A DNA stretch of 64,000 nucleotides from UBA1309 sp047605645 (GCA_047605645.1 JASGFJ010000027.1:1-64000), one strand, 5' to 3'; counted from the stretch's first letter, positions 1 through 9,039 are shown. A program made the numbers and translations. Notes: generated from the letters alone by a model not told the origin.

Positions 1-229
1 TAAGCACGTAAATATTTAAGCAACATCCTCCTCCGATAACCCCTGCAAAGACAAGGAAATATGTATTTCGTTCGAAATCCGATGTTAATACTCCGCGCTC
101 CAACAAGTCGAAAACAAATCCGGTAGCAATAGATAAAACCAGAACCAGCAGAATCATGTAACGCAGAACTCTCAACGAAGGGGAAACAAGCATCCTGACG
201 ATAAAATCATTGTAATTGAGTGTCGGCAT
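1..229 (-). CDS. LytS-like membrane protein, N-terminal part only (cut by window edge)
   Basis: The reading frame opens with ATG at 229-227, three bases after the stop of the upstream gene, and runs off the window after 76 codons. The visible part has a short cytoplasmic start and two hydrophobic stretches (about residues 20-40 and 56-76). The stretch LVSPSLRVLRYMILLVL parallels LLSPSFRKWRYLLLVVF in the upstream gene, so the two look like tandem paralogues. By analogy this is probably a membrane sensor of the LytS/YehU histidine kinase type, but the kinase region lies outside the window and cannot be checked. The near-zero spacing argues for one transcript with the TonB receptor and DUF4249 genes upstream. 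Confidence 0.6.
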   Translation of the reverse strand, partial: MPTLNYNDFIVRMLVSPSLRVLRYMILLVLVLSIATGFVFDLLERGVLTSDFERNTYFLVFAGVIGGGCCLNIYVL

Positions 230-232
230 AGT

Positions 233-1279
233 TCATTTTTTTAGAGTCAGTGTTACTTCTGTGTTTCCGGTATCCGTTCTACGTCCGACAACCAACTGAT
301 ACTGCTCCTTATACAACATATTGAGCCTTTCCCTTACTTTCAACAATTCTTTTTGTAACAAAACCCGCTTATTCCCGCCGGAAATCATCAAGGTAATATC
401 TATCTCCTGCGGAGTATTAATTAAGCGAATGTCCAGAAAGCAAAGCCCTCCTTTCGAATGAAAAACATTGACTCCGCTTTGCACAAAGGGAAGAAGTACC
501 GAGGGTAATATAAAAATTCCATTCACCTTTCCTTCCATCTCCAACCTGTAATCAAATTCAGGAGAATGAAGCTTTTCCAATTCAAGAAAATTCTTCAGGA
601 ACGAAATCTCGGCTGTAAGCAAAACCTCTTGCCGGTTGCAATCATAAAGCTGGTATCGGAGCAATTGACTCAATCGCATCAGCATCGCGGAAGCTTTATC
701 GGGTTCCGTTTTTACAATGCTTCTGCTCTTAGTCAGCACTTTAAAAAACGACGGCGGATTGATCTGTTCTTTAAATTGTTCCACCTGCGACAATGCCTTT
801 TTCAGTTCCAACTCTTTGATCTGCTGCTCGGCAACAATCCAATTTCTCAGAAAAAGAGGAATGGCAACCCCGGAAATGCACAATACATAAACGCCAAAGG
901 AAGATATATTATCTACCATAATAACCCTCAGGAAAATGCTGTAGTCCGGTATATATAAACAGAATACAACATTGGAAACCGTAATAAAGAGAATAGCATA
1001 AAAAACGATACAAACAACAAACTTCAAATACTTTCCGGACAAAAGAAAGCGGGTACCGATCTTCGAAAACCGAAAAACCATTACCATATATACAAACACA
1101 GTCAGAGCTGCAATCCAGTATATATCATTTCCGATAGAGGGAATCAGCTCCAGGTATCCCGCCAAAGCCTGATTGACAGAAACAATAATAAAGAATACAA
1201 CCAGAAGAAGATACCTCCATTTCCTGAAAGAAGGAGACAGTAAGAATTTAGATATGAAGGGCGGCTGTTGATTCATCAC
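233..1279 (-). CDS. LytS/YehU-type sensor histidine kinase homologue with degenerate kinase motifs
   Basis: 348 residues: about four membrane segments (residues 22-42, 52-70, 86-110, 120-145), a short coiled helix (150-170), then a His_kinase (PF06580-like) region and a remnant ATPase domain. In this family the phospho-accepting motif reads QINPHFLFN; here it is QINPPSFFK (about 172-180), so the histidine is proline at residue 176. The N-box, normally PLVENA, reads PFVQSG, and the glycine-rich G-box before VRERLNMLY (about 314-323) is absent. The leucine-rich RLSQLLRYQLYD segment and overall spacing are kept, so the fold is probably intact. I infer a pseudokinase, perhaps working with the paralogue just downstream. 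Either of two adjacent ATGs can be the start. Confidence 0.75.
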   Translation of the reverse strand: MMNQQPPFISKFLLSPSFRKWRYLLLVVFFIIVSVNQALAGYLELIPSIGNDIYWIAALTVFVYMVMVFRFSKIGTRFLLSGKYLKFVVCIVFYAILFITVSNVVFCLYIPDYSIFLRVIMVDNISSFGVYVLCISGVAIPLFLRNWIVAEQQIKELELKKALSQVEQFKEQINPPSFFKVLTKSRSIVKTEPDKASAMLMRLSQLLRYQLYDCNRQEVLLTAEISFLKNFLELEKLHSPEFDYRLEMEGKVNGIFILPSVLLPFVQSGVNVFHSKGGLCFLDIRLINTPQEIDITLMISGGNKRVLLQKELLKVRERLNMLYKEQYQLVVGRRTDTGNTEVTLTLKK

Positions 1280-1306
1280 TTCTACTTTCCGGTCGTTATC
1301 TTTTGT

Positions 1307-2116
1307 TTAGTCTTCCCAGTCGGCAATAATGGTTTTCCGGTCGGTAGCACAGGCACTGAAATATCCCAGAGCACCATTACTGATATTCGAAATAGGGTTG
1401 GTAGGCGATTGTCCGATACTGATTAAAGAGGCGAAAAACTTGTAGGTAGCTTTGTCGATTGCTTGCAGCTCAATAGTCAATTCATCCCCCTTTTCGATAG
1501 GTTTAATATCCGAATCGTTAGAGAATACCATAAGCGGCCAACCGATGTGTATCCCATCACTAAATTCGGCTGTCTCTACAAACTCTTGTACATCCGGGCG
1601 CTGTTTTCCATTTATAATTACCAAAGCTCGGTAGTACTGATTGGTTTCTCCCAATGGATCCAGAAAGTGCAATACAGGAAAAGGATTGTCTATGGCCGAC
1701 ACCTTTTTTATCGTGATAGAATCCAGAGGAACCCGTGGCGGCATCTGGGAAGTCGCCGTATACGCTTGTCCCTGATAAGTCACCGAGAGATGGTAAGTGT
1801 GCCCTATCTCGCCTTTCAGGTTTGCGGCTGTGTACCATCCGCTGGAATCTTGTTGGAGCACCTCGGAATTTCCTTGTTCATCAGAAATAGTAACAACTGC
1901 TCCGCTCAAATTGGGATATCCTTCATTATTATTGAAATCTATTGTTTGACTCACACGCACTGTTGCTGGTTGATCCTGTTTGATGATACCCTCAATCACA
2001 ATACGAGGTTCTACCGAATGTAAATTAACATCCACTTCCTTTTCGCAGGAGCTAAGAAGCAGACAAAGAATTAATAGCGATCCAAGTGCTTTATATTTAT
2101 TATATAAGGTCTTCAT
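1307..2116 (-). CDS. DUF4249 family outer-membrane lipoprotein
   Basis: 269 residues when begun at the ATG at 2116-2114, which gives a signal peptide ending in the lipobox LLLSSC and a 31-bp gap from the receptor gene. A longer frame from 2182 would overlap that gene and lose the signal peptide position. After the Cys the sequence follows the DUF4249 pattern: EKEVDVNL, then IVIEGII, VRVSQTIDF and a beta-rich domain. DUF4249 lipoproteins are typically encoded next to a TonB-dependent receptor, as here, and probably form part of its surface substrate-capture complex. The substrate is unknown. Family assignment is from motif memory. Confidence 0.75.
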   Translation of the reverse strand: MKTLYNKYKALGSLLILCLLLSSCEKEVDVNLHSVEPRIVIEGIIKQDQPATVRVSQTIDFNNNEGYPNLSGAVVTISDEQGNSEVLQQDSSGWYTAANLKGEIGHTYHLSVTYQGQAYTATSQMPPRVPLDSITIKKVSAIDNPFPVLHFLDPLGETNQYYRALVIINGKQRPDVQEFVETAEFSDGIHIGWPLMVFSNDSDIKPIEKGDELTIELQAIDKATYKFFASLISIGQSPTNPISNISNGALGYFSACATDRKTIIADWED

Positions 2117-2147
2117 ACTATTCGAATATTTTAATAGAGTAGATTGT

Positions 2148-4478
2148 TTAATATTTGAAATTCCAGGAGATAGACGGAACAAATCTAAAAAGAGAATACT
2201 GAAAAGCTGTTGTCTTGTCAGGTTCTTTCGCGTTGGTTCTAAACTGAATCATATAGGCATTTTCACGTCCATAAGCATTGTAAAGACTAAACACAAGTTC
2301 CGATTCATACTTCTTTGTTTTTTTCAATGTACGGGTTGCGCCCAGGTCGAGCCGATGGTATGCCGGCATTCTGTATCCGTTTCGTTCGGCATAATACATC
2401 ACATCTTTGCCGTTTATCTGATATTTACCGCTTGGGTAACTAATGGCATTTCCGGTATAATAGACCCATGCAGCAGACAACGACCATTTGGGGTTGAGAT
2501 CATACATTCCAACGATAGAGATATCGTGTGTTCTATCCTGATAAGCATTATACCACCGACCTTCGTTGATTCCATTTATTTTTCTTTCCGATTTGGCTAA
2601 TGTGTAACCAATCCAGCCGGTAAATCTGCCCGTTCGCTTTTTCAGCATCAACTCCAGTCCGAACGAACGTCCTTTGCCCGACAAAATTTCGGTTTCAATC
2701 ACGTTGTAACCTCCGATATCCGCACCATCAATAAAATCTAGCTGATTTTTCATGTCTTTGTAATATCCTTCAATACTGAATTCAAACACATTATCCGAGA
2801 AGTTACGGAAATATCCCAACGATACTTGATCGGCTATTTCGGGTTTTACAATATTAGAGCTCATTGTCCATCTATCAAACGGAGTTCCCTGTGCAGCATA
2901 CGACAATAAGTGCATATTCTGTACGGTACGGGCATACGCTCCTTTAAGGGAAGAAGTAGCTCCCAAGCGGTAGGCTGCCGATATGCGCGGTTCAAGATTG
3001 ATGTAGGTCTTAACGATTTTTCCGGATCCATACCAAACACTGTCCGTCACATTCCGGTCTTTATCCAATGTGTAGTATTCTCCTTTACCAAGTGCCATAA
3101 AAGCAGACATTCGAAGTCCGTAGACGACCTCCAGATTATCATTCAATTTTATCTGGTTAGAGATGTATACACCATTTTCGGATGCACGACGGTGGTGCAA
3201 ATCAAGAGTACTGCGATCTCCCTCAGAACTGATGTTGTAATTTCCGGGAGCCAGATTGTGGTATGTTGAACTTAACCCGAAATTCCATTTATTATTCGGA
3301 CTGTATTGATAAATATATTCATGCTTCAATACATAGTCGTTGATTTTGGCACTTCCATCCATTTCCATACCAATTTGCATTTGAGCAAAGTAATCATACT
3401 GGTTGTAAGTCAAGGAGGTTTTGGACATCCATTTATTATTGAATGAATGACTCCATCCGGCAGACAAAAACCGATTTCCCCAACTCATTTCTGCAGCATC
3501 TTTTAAGACCATTCTATCCTTACCCAGGTAGCCGGACACTGTCAACCGATCTTTCTCGGAGAGAGCAAAATTCAGTTTGGCATTCAGATCGTAAAAATAA
3601 AGATAGGCATCGCTTGCTTCTTTTACACCCGACAAACGGGCAATGGCATCCGCATAAGTACGTCGGGCTCCGAATAAAAATGAAGATTTCCCTTTCTGAA
3701 TGGGACCTTCTGCATTGATATTGGAGGATATCAACCCGATGCCTCCTGCAACTTTATATTTTTGATTGTCCCCGATGCGTTGCTGAACATCCAGAATGGA
3801 GGATAAGCGTTCTCCGTATTGAGCAGGCATAGCTCCTTTGTATAAAGTAACATCGCGGATCACCTCCGAATTGAAGGTCGAGAAAAAGCCCATCAGATGA
3901 GAGGCATTATATAAGGATACATCATCGAGAAGAATCAGGTTTTGATCGGCAGTTCCACCTCTGACATAAAACCCGGAACTACCTTCACCGGCACCCTGTA
4001 CACCGGGCATCAATTGAATTGTTTTGATAATATCTCTTTCTCCAAGCAATACTGGCAGTTTATTTATCTCCGCCATCTCGATTTTCTGTACACCGGTTTG
4101 AGGAGCCGATACATTGGCATCGGGACGTTGCGCCGAAACCACAACCTCCTTCAATCCTATTGAAGATTGTTTCAAGTCAATATTCCGGGATGCATTCGAC
4201 TGTAACGAGAGGCTTATTTCCTGTTCTTCATATCCCATATTACGAATTAAAAGACTATAGTTACCTGAAGGTAGGGATAATTTATATCTTCCATTCTGGT
4301 CAGAAGCCACCGATCCGGATTCTCCATCTTTTACAACCACTTGAACCCCGACAAGCGTTTCCCGGGTATCTTTATCCCGAATAATTCCACGAACGGTATA
4401 CCTGGTTTGTGCTTGAGTATAGACTGTCGACGACAGCAAAAAAAGACATAAAAAAGCAAAAAGCTGCTTTGATTTCAT
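2148..4478 (-). CDS. TonB-dependent receptor with N-terminal carboxypeptidase-regulatory-like domain
   Basis: 776 residues. Signal peptide (1-23), then a CarboxypepD_reg-like beta-sandwich (about 25-110, TVRGIIRDKDTRETLVGVQV), a plug domain (about 115-235, with GFYVRGGTADQNLILLDDV) and a long C-terminal barrel ending in aromatic SISWNFKY. This is the layout of Bacteroidota receptors that import siderophores, cofactors or peptides through the outer membrane; it is shorter than a SusC and has no SusD partner. The next gene is a DUF4249 lipoprotein and the LytS-like genes follow closely, so uptake and sensing may be linked. Its start codon directly abuts a dispersed repeat element that forms its leader. 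Confidence 0.9.
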   Translation of the reverse strand: MKSKQLFAFLCLFLLSSTVYTQAQTRYTVRGIIRDKDTRETLVGVQVVVKDGESGSVASDQNGRYKLSLPSGNYSLLIRNMGYEEQEISLSLQSNASRNIDLKQSSIGLKEVVVSAQRPDANVSAPQTGVQKIEMAEINKLPVLLGERDIIKTIQLMPGVQGAGEGSSGFYVRGGTADQNLILLDDVSLYNASHLMGFFSTFNSEVIRDVTLYKGAMPAQYGERLSSILDVQQRIGDNQKYKVAGGIGLISSNINAEGPIQKGKSSFLFGARRTYADAIARLSGVKEASDAYLYFYDLNAKLNFALSEKDRLTVSGYLGKDRMVLKDAAEMSWGNRFLSAGWSHSFNNKWMSKTSLTYNQYDYFAQMQIGMEMDGSAKINDYVLKHEYIYQYSPNNKWNFGLSSTYHNLAPGNYNISSEGDRSTLDLHHRRASENGVYISNQIKLNDNLEVVYGLRMSAFMALGKGEYYTLDKDRNVTDSVWYGSGKIVKTYINLEPRISAAYRLGATSSLKGAYARTVQNMHLLSYAAQGTPFDRWTMSSNIVKPEIADQVSLGYFRNFSDNVFEFSIEGYYKDMKNQLDFIDGADIGGYNVIETEILSGKGRSFGLELMLKKRTGRFTGWIGYTLAKSERKINGINEGRWYNAYQDRTHDISIVGMYDLNPKWSLSAAWVYYTGNAISYPSGKYQINGKDVMYYAERNGYRMPAYHRLDLGATRTLKKTKKYESELVFSLYNAYGRENAYMIQFRTNAKEPDKTTAFQYSLFRFVPSISWNFKY

Positions 4479-4570
4479 ACGATTAAATTTTTACGATTAG
4501 CTGGTATAAAACTCGCCTGGTTTTTGAATCATTATTTTGCTGATTGGATAAAAATAAGGCTTCGTTTCAT
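4479..4570 (-). repeat. Dispersed leader element, copy 1 (upstream of TonB receptor)
   Basis: Read on the minus strand it begins TATGAAACGAAGCC and ends AAATTTAATCGT directly before the receptor ATG. Inverted arms: GCCTTATTTTTATCCAATCA (plus 4541-4560) and TGATTCAAAAACCAGGC (plus 4515-4531). The same order of motifs occurs at 10991, 55790 and 58359 before unrelated genes. Confidence 0.8.
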
Positions 4571-4652
4571 ATACGATTAAATTTTTCTGTTAGAAGCTAT
4601 AAAGCTCTTTTTATGAATGAATCATGAGCCGAAATAATTGAATAAAAATCAA
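4571..4652 (-). repeat. Dispersed leader element, copy 2 (diverged, tandem to copy 1)
   Basis: On the minus strand it carries TTGATTTTTATTCAATTATT and ends GAAAAATTTAATCGTAT, which runs straight into the left end of copy 1. The right arm has decayed. The head-to-tail arrangement shows the unit boundary lies at the ATCGTATGAAA sequence. Confidence 0.6.
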
Positions 4653-5391
4653 CTCTCTTCTATTCGGCATAACACTCGACAAAATGCAAAGAACAAACAA
4701 TCATCAATCAGTTATAAGCTCATTCTTAAATTACGAAAAAGGAGCCGCTTCAAAACACCGACAGCCACATCGGGCTGATAATTATTCAATATGCATTTTT
4801 AATGAGTATAAACTCCGATTTGTCACGAATTTAATCCGGGCGACAGGATATCTTTACCAGACAACACTTCCCTGCTAAGCCTGAGTCTTAGGTAACATCT
4901 TGATAGAATCGGTAACGAGATTTTATATTCACAATCACGAATATCGGATATCATCCGGATTATTTTGTGATAGACAGGTCGTTCATGTTTATTTCTCATT
5001 CTATTGTTTACAAAACAAAGATAAAAAGTGAATAAATATTTTTTCTAAATTATAGACCAAACCGCAGAATTGAGAGACCAAAATTGAAAAAACCCTGCTT
5101 TTATATCGTATTTGTAAGTGAATGTATCAAAAAAACAGAATTTCATTTTATGGCAAATTGACACTCTATCCTATGTGTTAATGAATCAATGAGTCATCAC
5201 AAAAGTTCAACATAGCACCCGATAAAGAAATGTCATTGACTGGTCAATAAATATAATTACCGACATACAATAATCACCTGATTATAAACACGAAACAAGA
5301 ACTATTCTTTCCAATTCACTCCTATATCCGTCTAAAGCTAGTATCTCCGGGTTTTCTGACAGTATATTTCCTGAGATAATAGAATATAATG
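4653..5391. other. Intergenic region, no convincing gene
   Basis: AT-rich DNA between the divergent receptor operon and sdaA. The only longer frame (4684-4878, plus) has no family features and no upstream signal. The right end holds the sdaA promoter; the receptor promoter is presumably in the left half but I see no clean TAnnTTTG there. Confidence 0.5.
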
Positions 5392-5399
5392 TACCTTTG
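5392..5399 (+). promoter_or_regulatory. Bacteroidota -7 box of sdaA
   Basis: TACCTTTG matches the TAnnTTTG -7 consensus of the primary Bacteroidota sigma factor. It places transcription start near 5404, so an ATG at 5389 cannot be used and translation must begin at 5422. Confidence 0.65.
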
Positions 5400-5421
5400 T
5401 CCACATTTAAAATTTGGCTTT

Positions 5422-6621
5422 ATGGAATCGATACGAAGAATATACAAAATAGGATATGGCCCTTCCAGCAGCCATACAATGGGACCGCGGGAAGCTGTAA
5501 AGATATACAAAAAAAGGTATGTTTCAAACAGTTATCGGGTAACACTGTATGGCAGCCTTGCAGCAACAGGCAAAGGGCATCTCACCGACAAAGCCATTAT
5601 TGATGAATTTTCGCCGGCTCAGGTGGAAATTATCTGGCAACCAGATATTCTTCTACCTTTTCATCCTAACGGAATGAAATTTGAGCGGAAAGACTCCCTT
5701 GGTAATTATATCGATGAATGGATGGTCTACAGTGTTGGCGGAGGAGATTTAGCAGAAGAGGGTTCAACCCCATCAGAGAGCCATATCTATCCGCTAACGA
5801 ATATGTACAACATCAAATCTTATTGCCAGCAAAAAGGATTGGCCTTCTGGGAATATGTTTATGAAGTGGAAGGAAAAGAAACTTTCGACTATCTGGCGGA
5901 AGTATGGGAGGTGATGATGGCGGCAATCGAAAGAGGACTTAACGAGGAAGGAGTACTTCCCGGAGGATTGGGCCTTCGTCGGAAAGCATCTTCGTATTAT
6001 GTAAAATCTAGAAGTTATCAGGGTTCCTTAAAAAGCCGTTCACTTATCTATGCATACGCTTTAGCTGTTTCGGAAGAAAATGCAGCCGGAGGAAGAATTG
6101 TAACAGCACCTACATGCGGGTCGTGTGGCGCCATGCCGGCAGTGCTTTATCATTTGAAAAAAAGTCATGACACAGACGACAAACGTATTATCCGGGCTTT
6201 GGCAACAGCCGGATTAATCGGAAATATAGCCAAGTACAATGCATCTATCTCGGGCGCGGAAGTAGGCTGCCAGGGAGAAGTGGGAGTAGCGTGTGCGATG
6301 GCGGCAGGAGCAGCCAATCAACTTTTCGGAGGAACCATTTCTCAAATTGAATATGCCGCAGAAATGGGCCTAGAGCACCACTTGGGATTAACCTGCGATC
6401 CGGTGTGCGGCTTGGTACAAATTCCATGTATTGAGCGAAACGCATTTGCTGCTGCCCGGGCATTGGATTCATGTACCTTTTCGACATTGTCAGACGGCAA
6501 TCACCTCGTTAGTTTCGATAAGGTAGTCCGCACAATGAAAGAAACAGGGCATGACCTGCCCAGTCTTTATAAAGAAACCTCTGCAGGAGGCTTAGCCAAA
6601 AATCACAAACGAATGAGATAA
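5422..6621 (+). CDS. sdaA: L-serine ammonia-lyase, iron-sulfur dependent, single chain
   Basis: 399 residues, the normal size for the single-chain enzyme, which deaminates L-serine to pyruvate and ammonia in the cytoplasm. The N-terminal SDH_beta part carries GYGPSSSHTMGPREAV. The SDH_alpha part carries TAPTCGSCGAMPAVL, GAEVGCQGEVGVACAM and DPVCGLVQIPC, whose cysteines supply the [4Fe-4S] ligands. The start at 5422 is chosen because a -7 box at 5392-5399 excludes the ATG at 5389. Its stop abuts the stop of the convergent ABC ATPase gene (6621/6622) with no space for a separate terminator. Confidence 0.95.
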   Translation: MESIRRIYKIGYGPSSSHTMGPREAVKIYKKRYVSNSYRVTLYGSLAATGKGHLTDKAIIDEFSPAQVEIIWQPDILLPFHPNGMKFERKDSLGNYIDEWMVYSVGGGDLAEEGSTPSESHIYPLTNMYNIKSYCQQKGLAFWEYVYEVEGKETFDYLAEVWEVMMAAIERGLNEEGVLPGGLGLRRKASSYYVKSRSYQGSLKSRSLIYAYALAVSEENAAGGRIVTAPTCGSCGAMPAVLYHLKKSHDTDDKRIIRALATAGLIGNIAKYNASISGAEVGCQGEVGVACAMAAGAANQLFGGTISQIEYAAEMGLEHHLGLTCDPVCGLVQIPCIERNAFAAARALDSCTFSTLSDGNHLVSFDKVVRTMKETGHDLPSLYKETSAGGLAKNHKRMR

Positions 6622-7419
6622 TCAGTCTTTTTGGGGAGTTTGACAACTACAGTTTTCGTGGTTGTGAAGCAATCGCATCGGCAAACCGTTGACAGGGCTA
6701 TGGCCTATGATATCAATCGGATATGAGTATGCCTTCTCAAGCCATTCGGAAGAGATATTGGTTCCTTCGTGGTAATGAAGTCCCTCGTTCACACAGGCAA
6801 TATTTTTGACGAGCGACACAACGGAACCAATATCGTGCGATACCAGAATAATGGCCGTATTTTTATTTATTTCAAGTAAAATTTTATAGAAGTCAGACTC
6901 AAACTTTTTATCTACATAAGAATTCGGTTCATCCAGAATCAGGATATCGGGCTCATCTACAATGGAGCGTCCCAACAACACCCGTTGTAATTGCCCGCCG
7001 GATAACTGCCCGATAGGACGTGATAAGAAGTCCTGAAGCCCCATTTGCTGGGCCACATCCACCACTTTCTTCTTCTGCCGCGATGAATATCTTCCGAAAA
7101 GCCCCCGTGGCTGAGTCAACCCGGAGGAGATCACCTCGCGCACCGAGATTGGGAATTTCTTATCAACCTGATTAATCTGTGGCATATAACCGATATTAAC
7201 CTTATCGGTAGACTGTCCGTTTTTATAAAACGTAATTTGCCCCGAAAACGGTTCTACAAGTCCCATAACAGACTTTAGTAAAGTAGTTTTTCCACCACCA
7301 TTAGGTCCGATTATACCCAGAAAGTCATTCTCATATACCGTCAGATTCACACCATTGAGCACCTGGTTGTCCTTTCCATAACCGGCACATAAATTCGCTA
7401 TTTTCAGCACTTTATTCAT
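6622..7419 (-). CDS. Metal ABC transporter ATP-binding protein, ZnuC/MntB type
   Basis: 265 residues. Walker A GPNGGGKTT (about 38-46), signature LSGGQLQRV, Walker B DILILDEP and an H-loop VSHDIGSVV identify an ABC ATPase of the zinc/manganese uptake clade; the C-terminus has His/Cys-rich HNHENCSCQ, which could bind metal. The start codon overlaps the stop of the substrate-binding gene (7416-7419), so translation is coupled. No ZnuB-type permease follows: the next gene is convergent sdaA. The permease must be elsewhere or lost. Confidence 0.9.
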   Translation of the reverse strand: MNKVLKIANLCAGYGKDNQVLNGVNLTVYENDFLGIIGPNGGGKTTLLKSVMGLVEPFSGQITFYKNGQSTDKVNIGYMPQINQVDKKFPISVREVISSGLTQPRGLFGRYSSRQKKKVVDVAQQMGLQDFLSRPIGQLSGGQLQRVLLGRSIVDEPDILILDEPNSYVDKKFESDFYKILLEINKNTAIILVSHDIGSVVSLVKNIACVNEGLHYHEGTNISSEWLEKAYSYPIDIIGHSPVNGLPMRLLHNHENCSCQTPQKD

Positions 7420-8294
7420 TGGTTCGCTATGGCTTTGGCAATTTTAATCATTTCATCTTTCCATTCGTAGGCCAGAGGATTTATTTCAAAGACCCTGCCG
7501 CCGATTTCACGGGCAAGCACCTGTGCATTTTTCTTATCAAATTCCGGCTGAATAAAAATAGTTTTTATCCCCTTGCTTTTTGCTTCTCGAATGAGAGAAG
7601 TCATTTGTGAGGGCGACGGGCTTTTCCCGTTAAATTCTATAGAGAGCTGTTCCAATCCATATTCATCGGCAAAGTACGACAAGGCCGGATGATAAATAAT
7701 AAAGGTTTTCTTCTGAGCCGATGCAAGAATCGTGCGGACTATGGAATCCGTTTCACTGATTTCGTTTTTCAGATTGCTAAAATTCTGTTCGTAATAACTC
7801 TTGTTTACCGGATCCATTTTGACAACACCCTCAAAAATACATTGAGCTACCAACAAAGCTGTCTTCGGAGAATTCCATATATGCGGATCAACAGTTCCGT
7901 GGCTGTGTCCTTCATGCGCATGTTCAGCAGATTGCATAAGAGACTTATCCTTTTGGATAGAAGAAGAACAGTCTACCAAGAGCATTTCAGGATTACTTTG
8001 GCTCAGATTATCTTTCCAGACTTTCTCAAATCCGAAAAGCCCAATCATAAAATAAGCTCTGCTATCTCCCAGTATCATCATTTCAGAAGGTGCAGGATCA
8101 AAAGATTCAGGATTACTACCTGCCGGAACAACGGATTTGACAAGGAATTTATCCCCGACTATTTTCTCGGCAAAAAAACGTTGCGGTTCAATAGATACGG
8201 AAATATAATTATTGTTTTTGGTTGTCGCCTTTTTGGTACATCCGACAACAAAAATGCCGAAGAATACAAAGAGACAAAGTAATTTTAGATTCAT
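7416..8294 (-). CDS. Metal ABC transporter substrate-binding lipoprotein, ZnuA/TroA type
   Basis: 292 residues from the ATG at 8294, giving a signal peptide ending in the lipobox FVVGC. An ATG at 8315 lies inside or before the expected transcription start, because a TATCTTTG -7 box sits at 8324-8317. The cluster A-I (SBP_bac_9) pattern is present: ISVSIEPQRFFAEKI, PAGSNPESFDP, a histidine-rich loop HAHEGHSHG, DPHIWNSP, IIYHPALSYFADEYG and IQPEFDKKN. The first metal ligand, usually a His in the PGxxPH motif, is replaced (NPES), as I recall for other Bacteroidota homologues. It delivers zinc or manganese to the ZnuC-like ATPase encoded next, presumably with a permease encoded elsewhere. Confidence 0.88.
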   Translation of the reverse strand: MNLKLLCLFVFFGIFVVGCTKKATTKNNNYISVSIEPQRFFAEKIVGDKFLVKSVVPAGSNPESFDPAPSEMMILGDSRAYFMIGLFGFEKVWKDNLSQSNPEMLLVDCSSSIQKDKSLMQSAEHAHEGHSHGTVDPHIWNSPKTALLVAQCIFEGVVKMDPVNKSYYEQNFSNLKNEISETDSIVRTILASAQKKTFIIYHPALSYFADEYGLEQLSIEFNGKSPSPSQMTSLIREAKSKGIKTIFIQPEFDKKNAQVLAREIGGRVFEINPLAYEWKDEMIKIAKAIANQ

Positions 8295-8316
8295 TCTGTC
8301 AATTTTCAGTTTCATA

Positions 8317-8324
8317 CAAAGATA
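8317..8324 (-). promoter_or_regulatory. -7 box of the metal ABC operon
   Basis: TATCTTTG on the minus strand, 23 bases before the chosen ATG at 8294. It decides the start choice for the ZnuA-like gene. Confidence 0.65.
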
Positions 8325-8349
8325 CGACTTTCAGACTGAAACCGATGTA

Positions 8350-8997
8350 TCATTTTTTAGTAAGGTCGTATATTTTACGTATTCCCTCCAGTTCTTTTTC
8401 AAAATCAATATTCAAATCCACAAGTCTGCCATTATGCAGGTCGTATACCCAGCCGACCACCCGCGGATATCCGGTTTCGTAGAAAGACTTCTGCACCTCT
8501 GCTGTTTTGATCACATTCAGGCATTGTTCTTTTACATTGATTTCAACAAATCTCCGATATCGCTCATCCACATTCGGTATTTCATCCAGTTCGTTTTGGT
8601 GTAAGCGATATACATCGCGAATATTACGAAGCCAGGGATTGAGAATACCTAAATCGCGAGGTTCCATTGCTGCTTTGATGCCACCACAATTATAATGTCC
8701 GCAAACGATTACATATTTTACTTTCAGATGCACAACCGCATAATTAATCACCGACAATGCATTCAAGTCCGCATTCACCACCATATTTGCGATATTCCGG
8801 TGCACAAAAACCTGACCGGGCTCCAATCCCATAATTTCATTGGCATGCACCCGACTGTCGGAACATCCAATATAGAGAAAATCGGGATTTTGCTCTTTTG
8901 CCAGATGTTCAAAAAAGTTGGCATTATCTTTGGTTTTGGCTTCCACCCATGCTTTGTTTGCTTCAAATATATTTTGATATAACTCTTCTGTGCTCAT
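8350..8997 (-). CDS. Beta-class carbonic anhydrase
   Basis: 215 residues from ATG 8997; the longer frame starts at a GTG (9021) too close to the -7 box at 9039-9032. Zinc ligands of the beta class are in place: CSDSR (C45, D47) and HYNCGG (H101, C104). RNIAN and the C-terminal WVYDLHNGRL are typical. It interconverts CO2 and bicarbonate in the cytoplasm. Separate promoter from the zinc ABC operon just downstream; proximity to a zinc importer may be functional because the enzyme needs zinc, but that is inference. Confidence 0.93.
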   Translation of the reverse strand: MSTEELYQNIFEANKAWVEAKTKDNANFFEHLAKEQNPDFLYIGCSDSRVHANEIMGLEPGQVFVHRNIANMVVNADLNALSVINYAVVHLKVKYVIVCGHYNCGGIKAAMEPRDLGILNPWLRNIRDVYRLHQNELDEIPNVDERYRRFVEINVKEQCLNVIKTAEVQKSFYETGYPRVVGWVYDLHNGRLVDLNIDFEKELEGIRKIYDLTKK

Positions 8998-9031
8998 ATA
9001 TTGTCGTTGATTGATTTGCACTCATAACATA

Positions 9032-9039
9032 CAAACTTA
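9032..9039 (-). promoter_or_regulatory. -7 box of the carbonic anhydrase gene
   Basis: TAAGTTTG on the minus strand, 34 bases before ATG 8997, fits TAnnTTTG. Confidence 0.5.

Noticed and set aside
4684..4878. 64-codon plus-strand frame before sdaA
   Set aside because: No homology pattern; lies in AT-rich intergenic DNA.
5389..5421. Upstream ATG for sdaA
   Set aside because: It overlaps the -7 promoter box at 5392-5399; the conserved protein begins at 5422.
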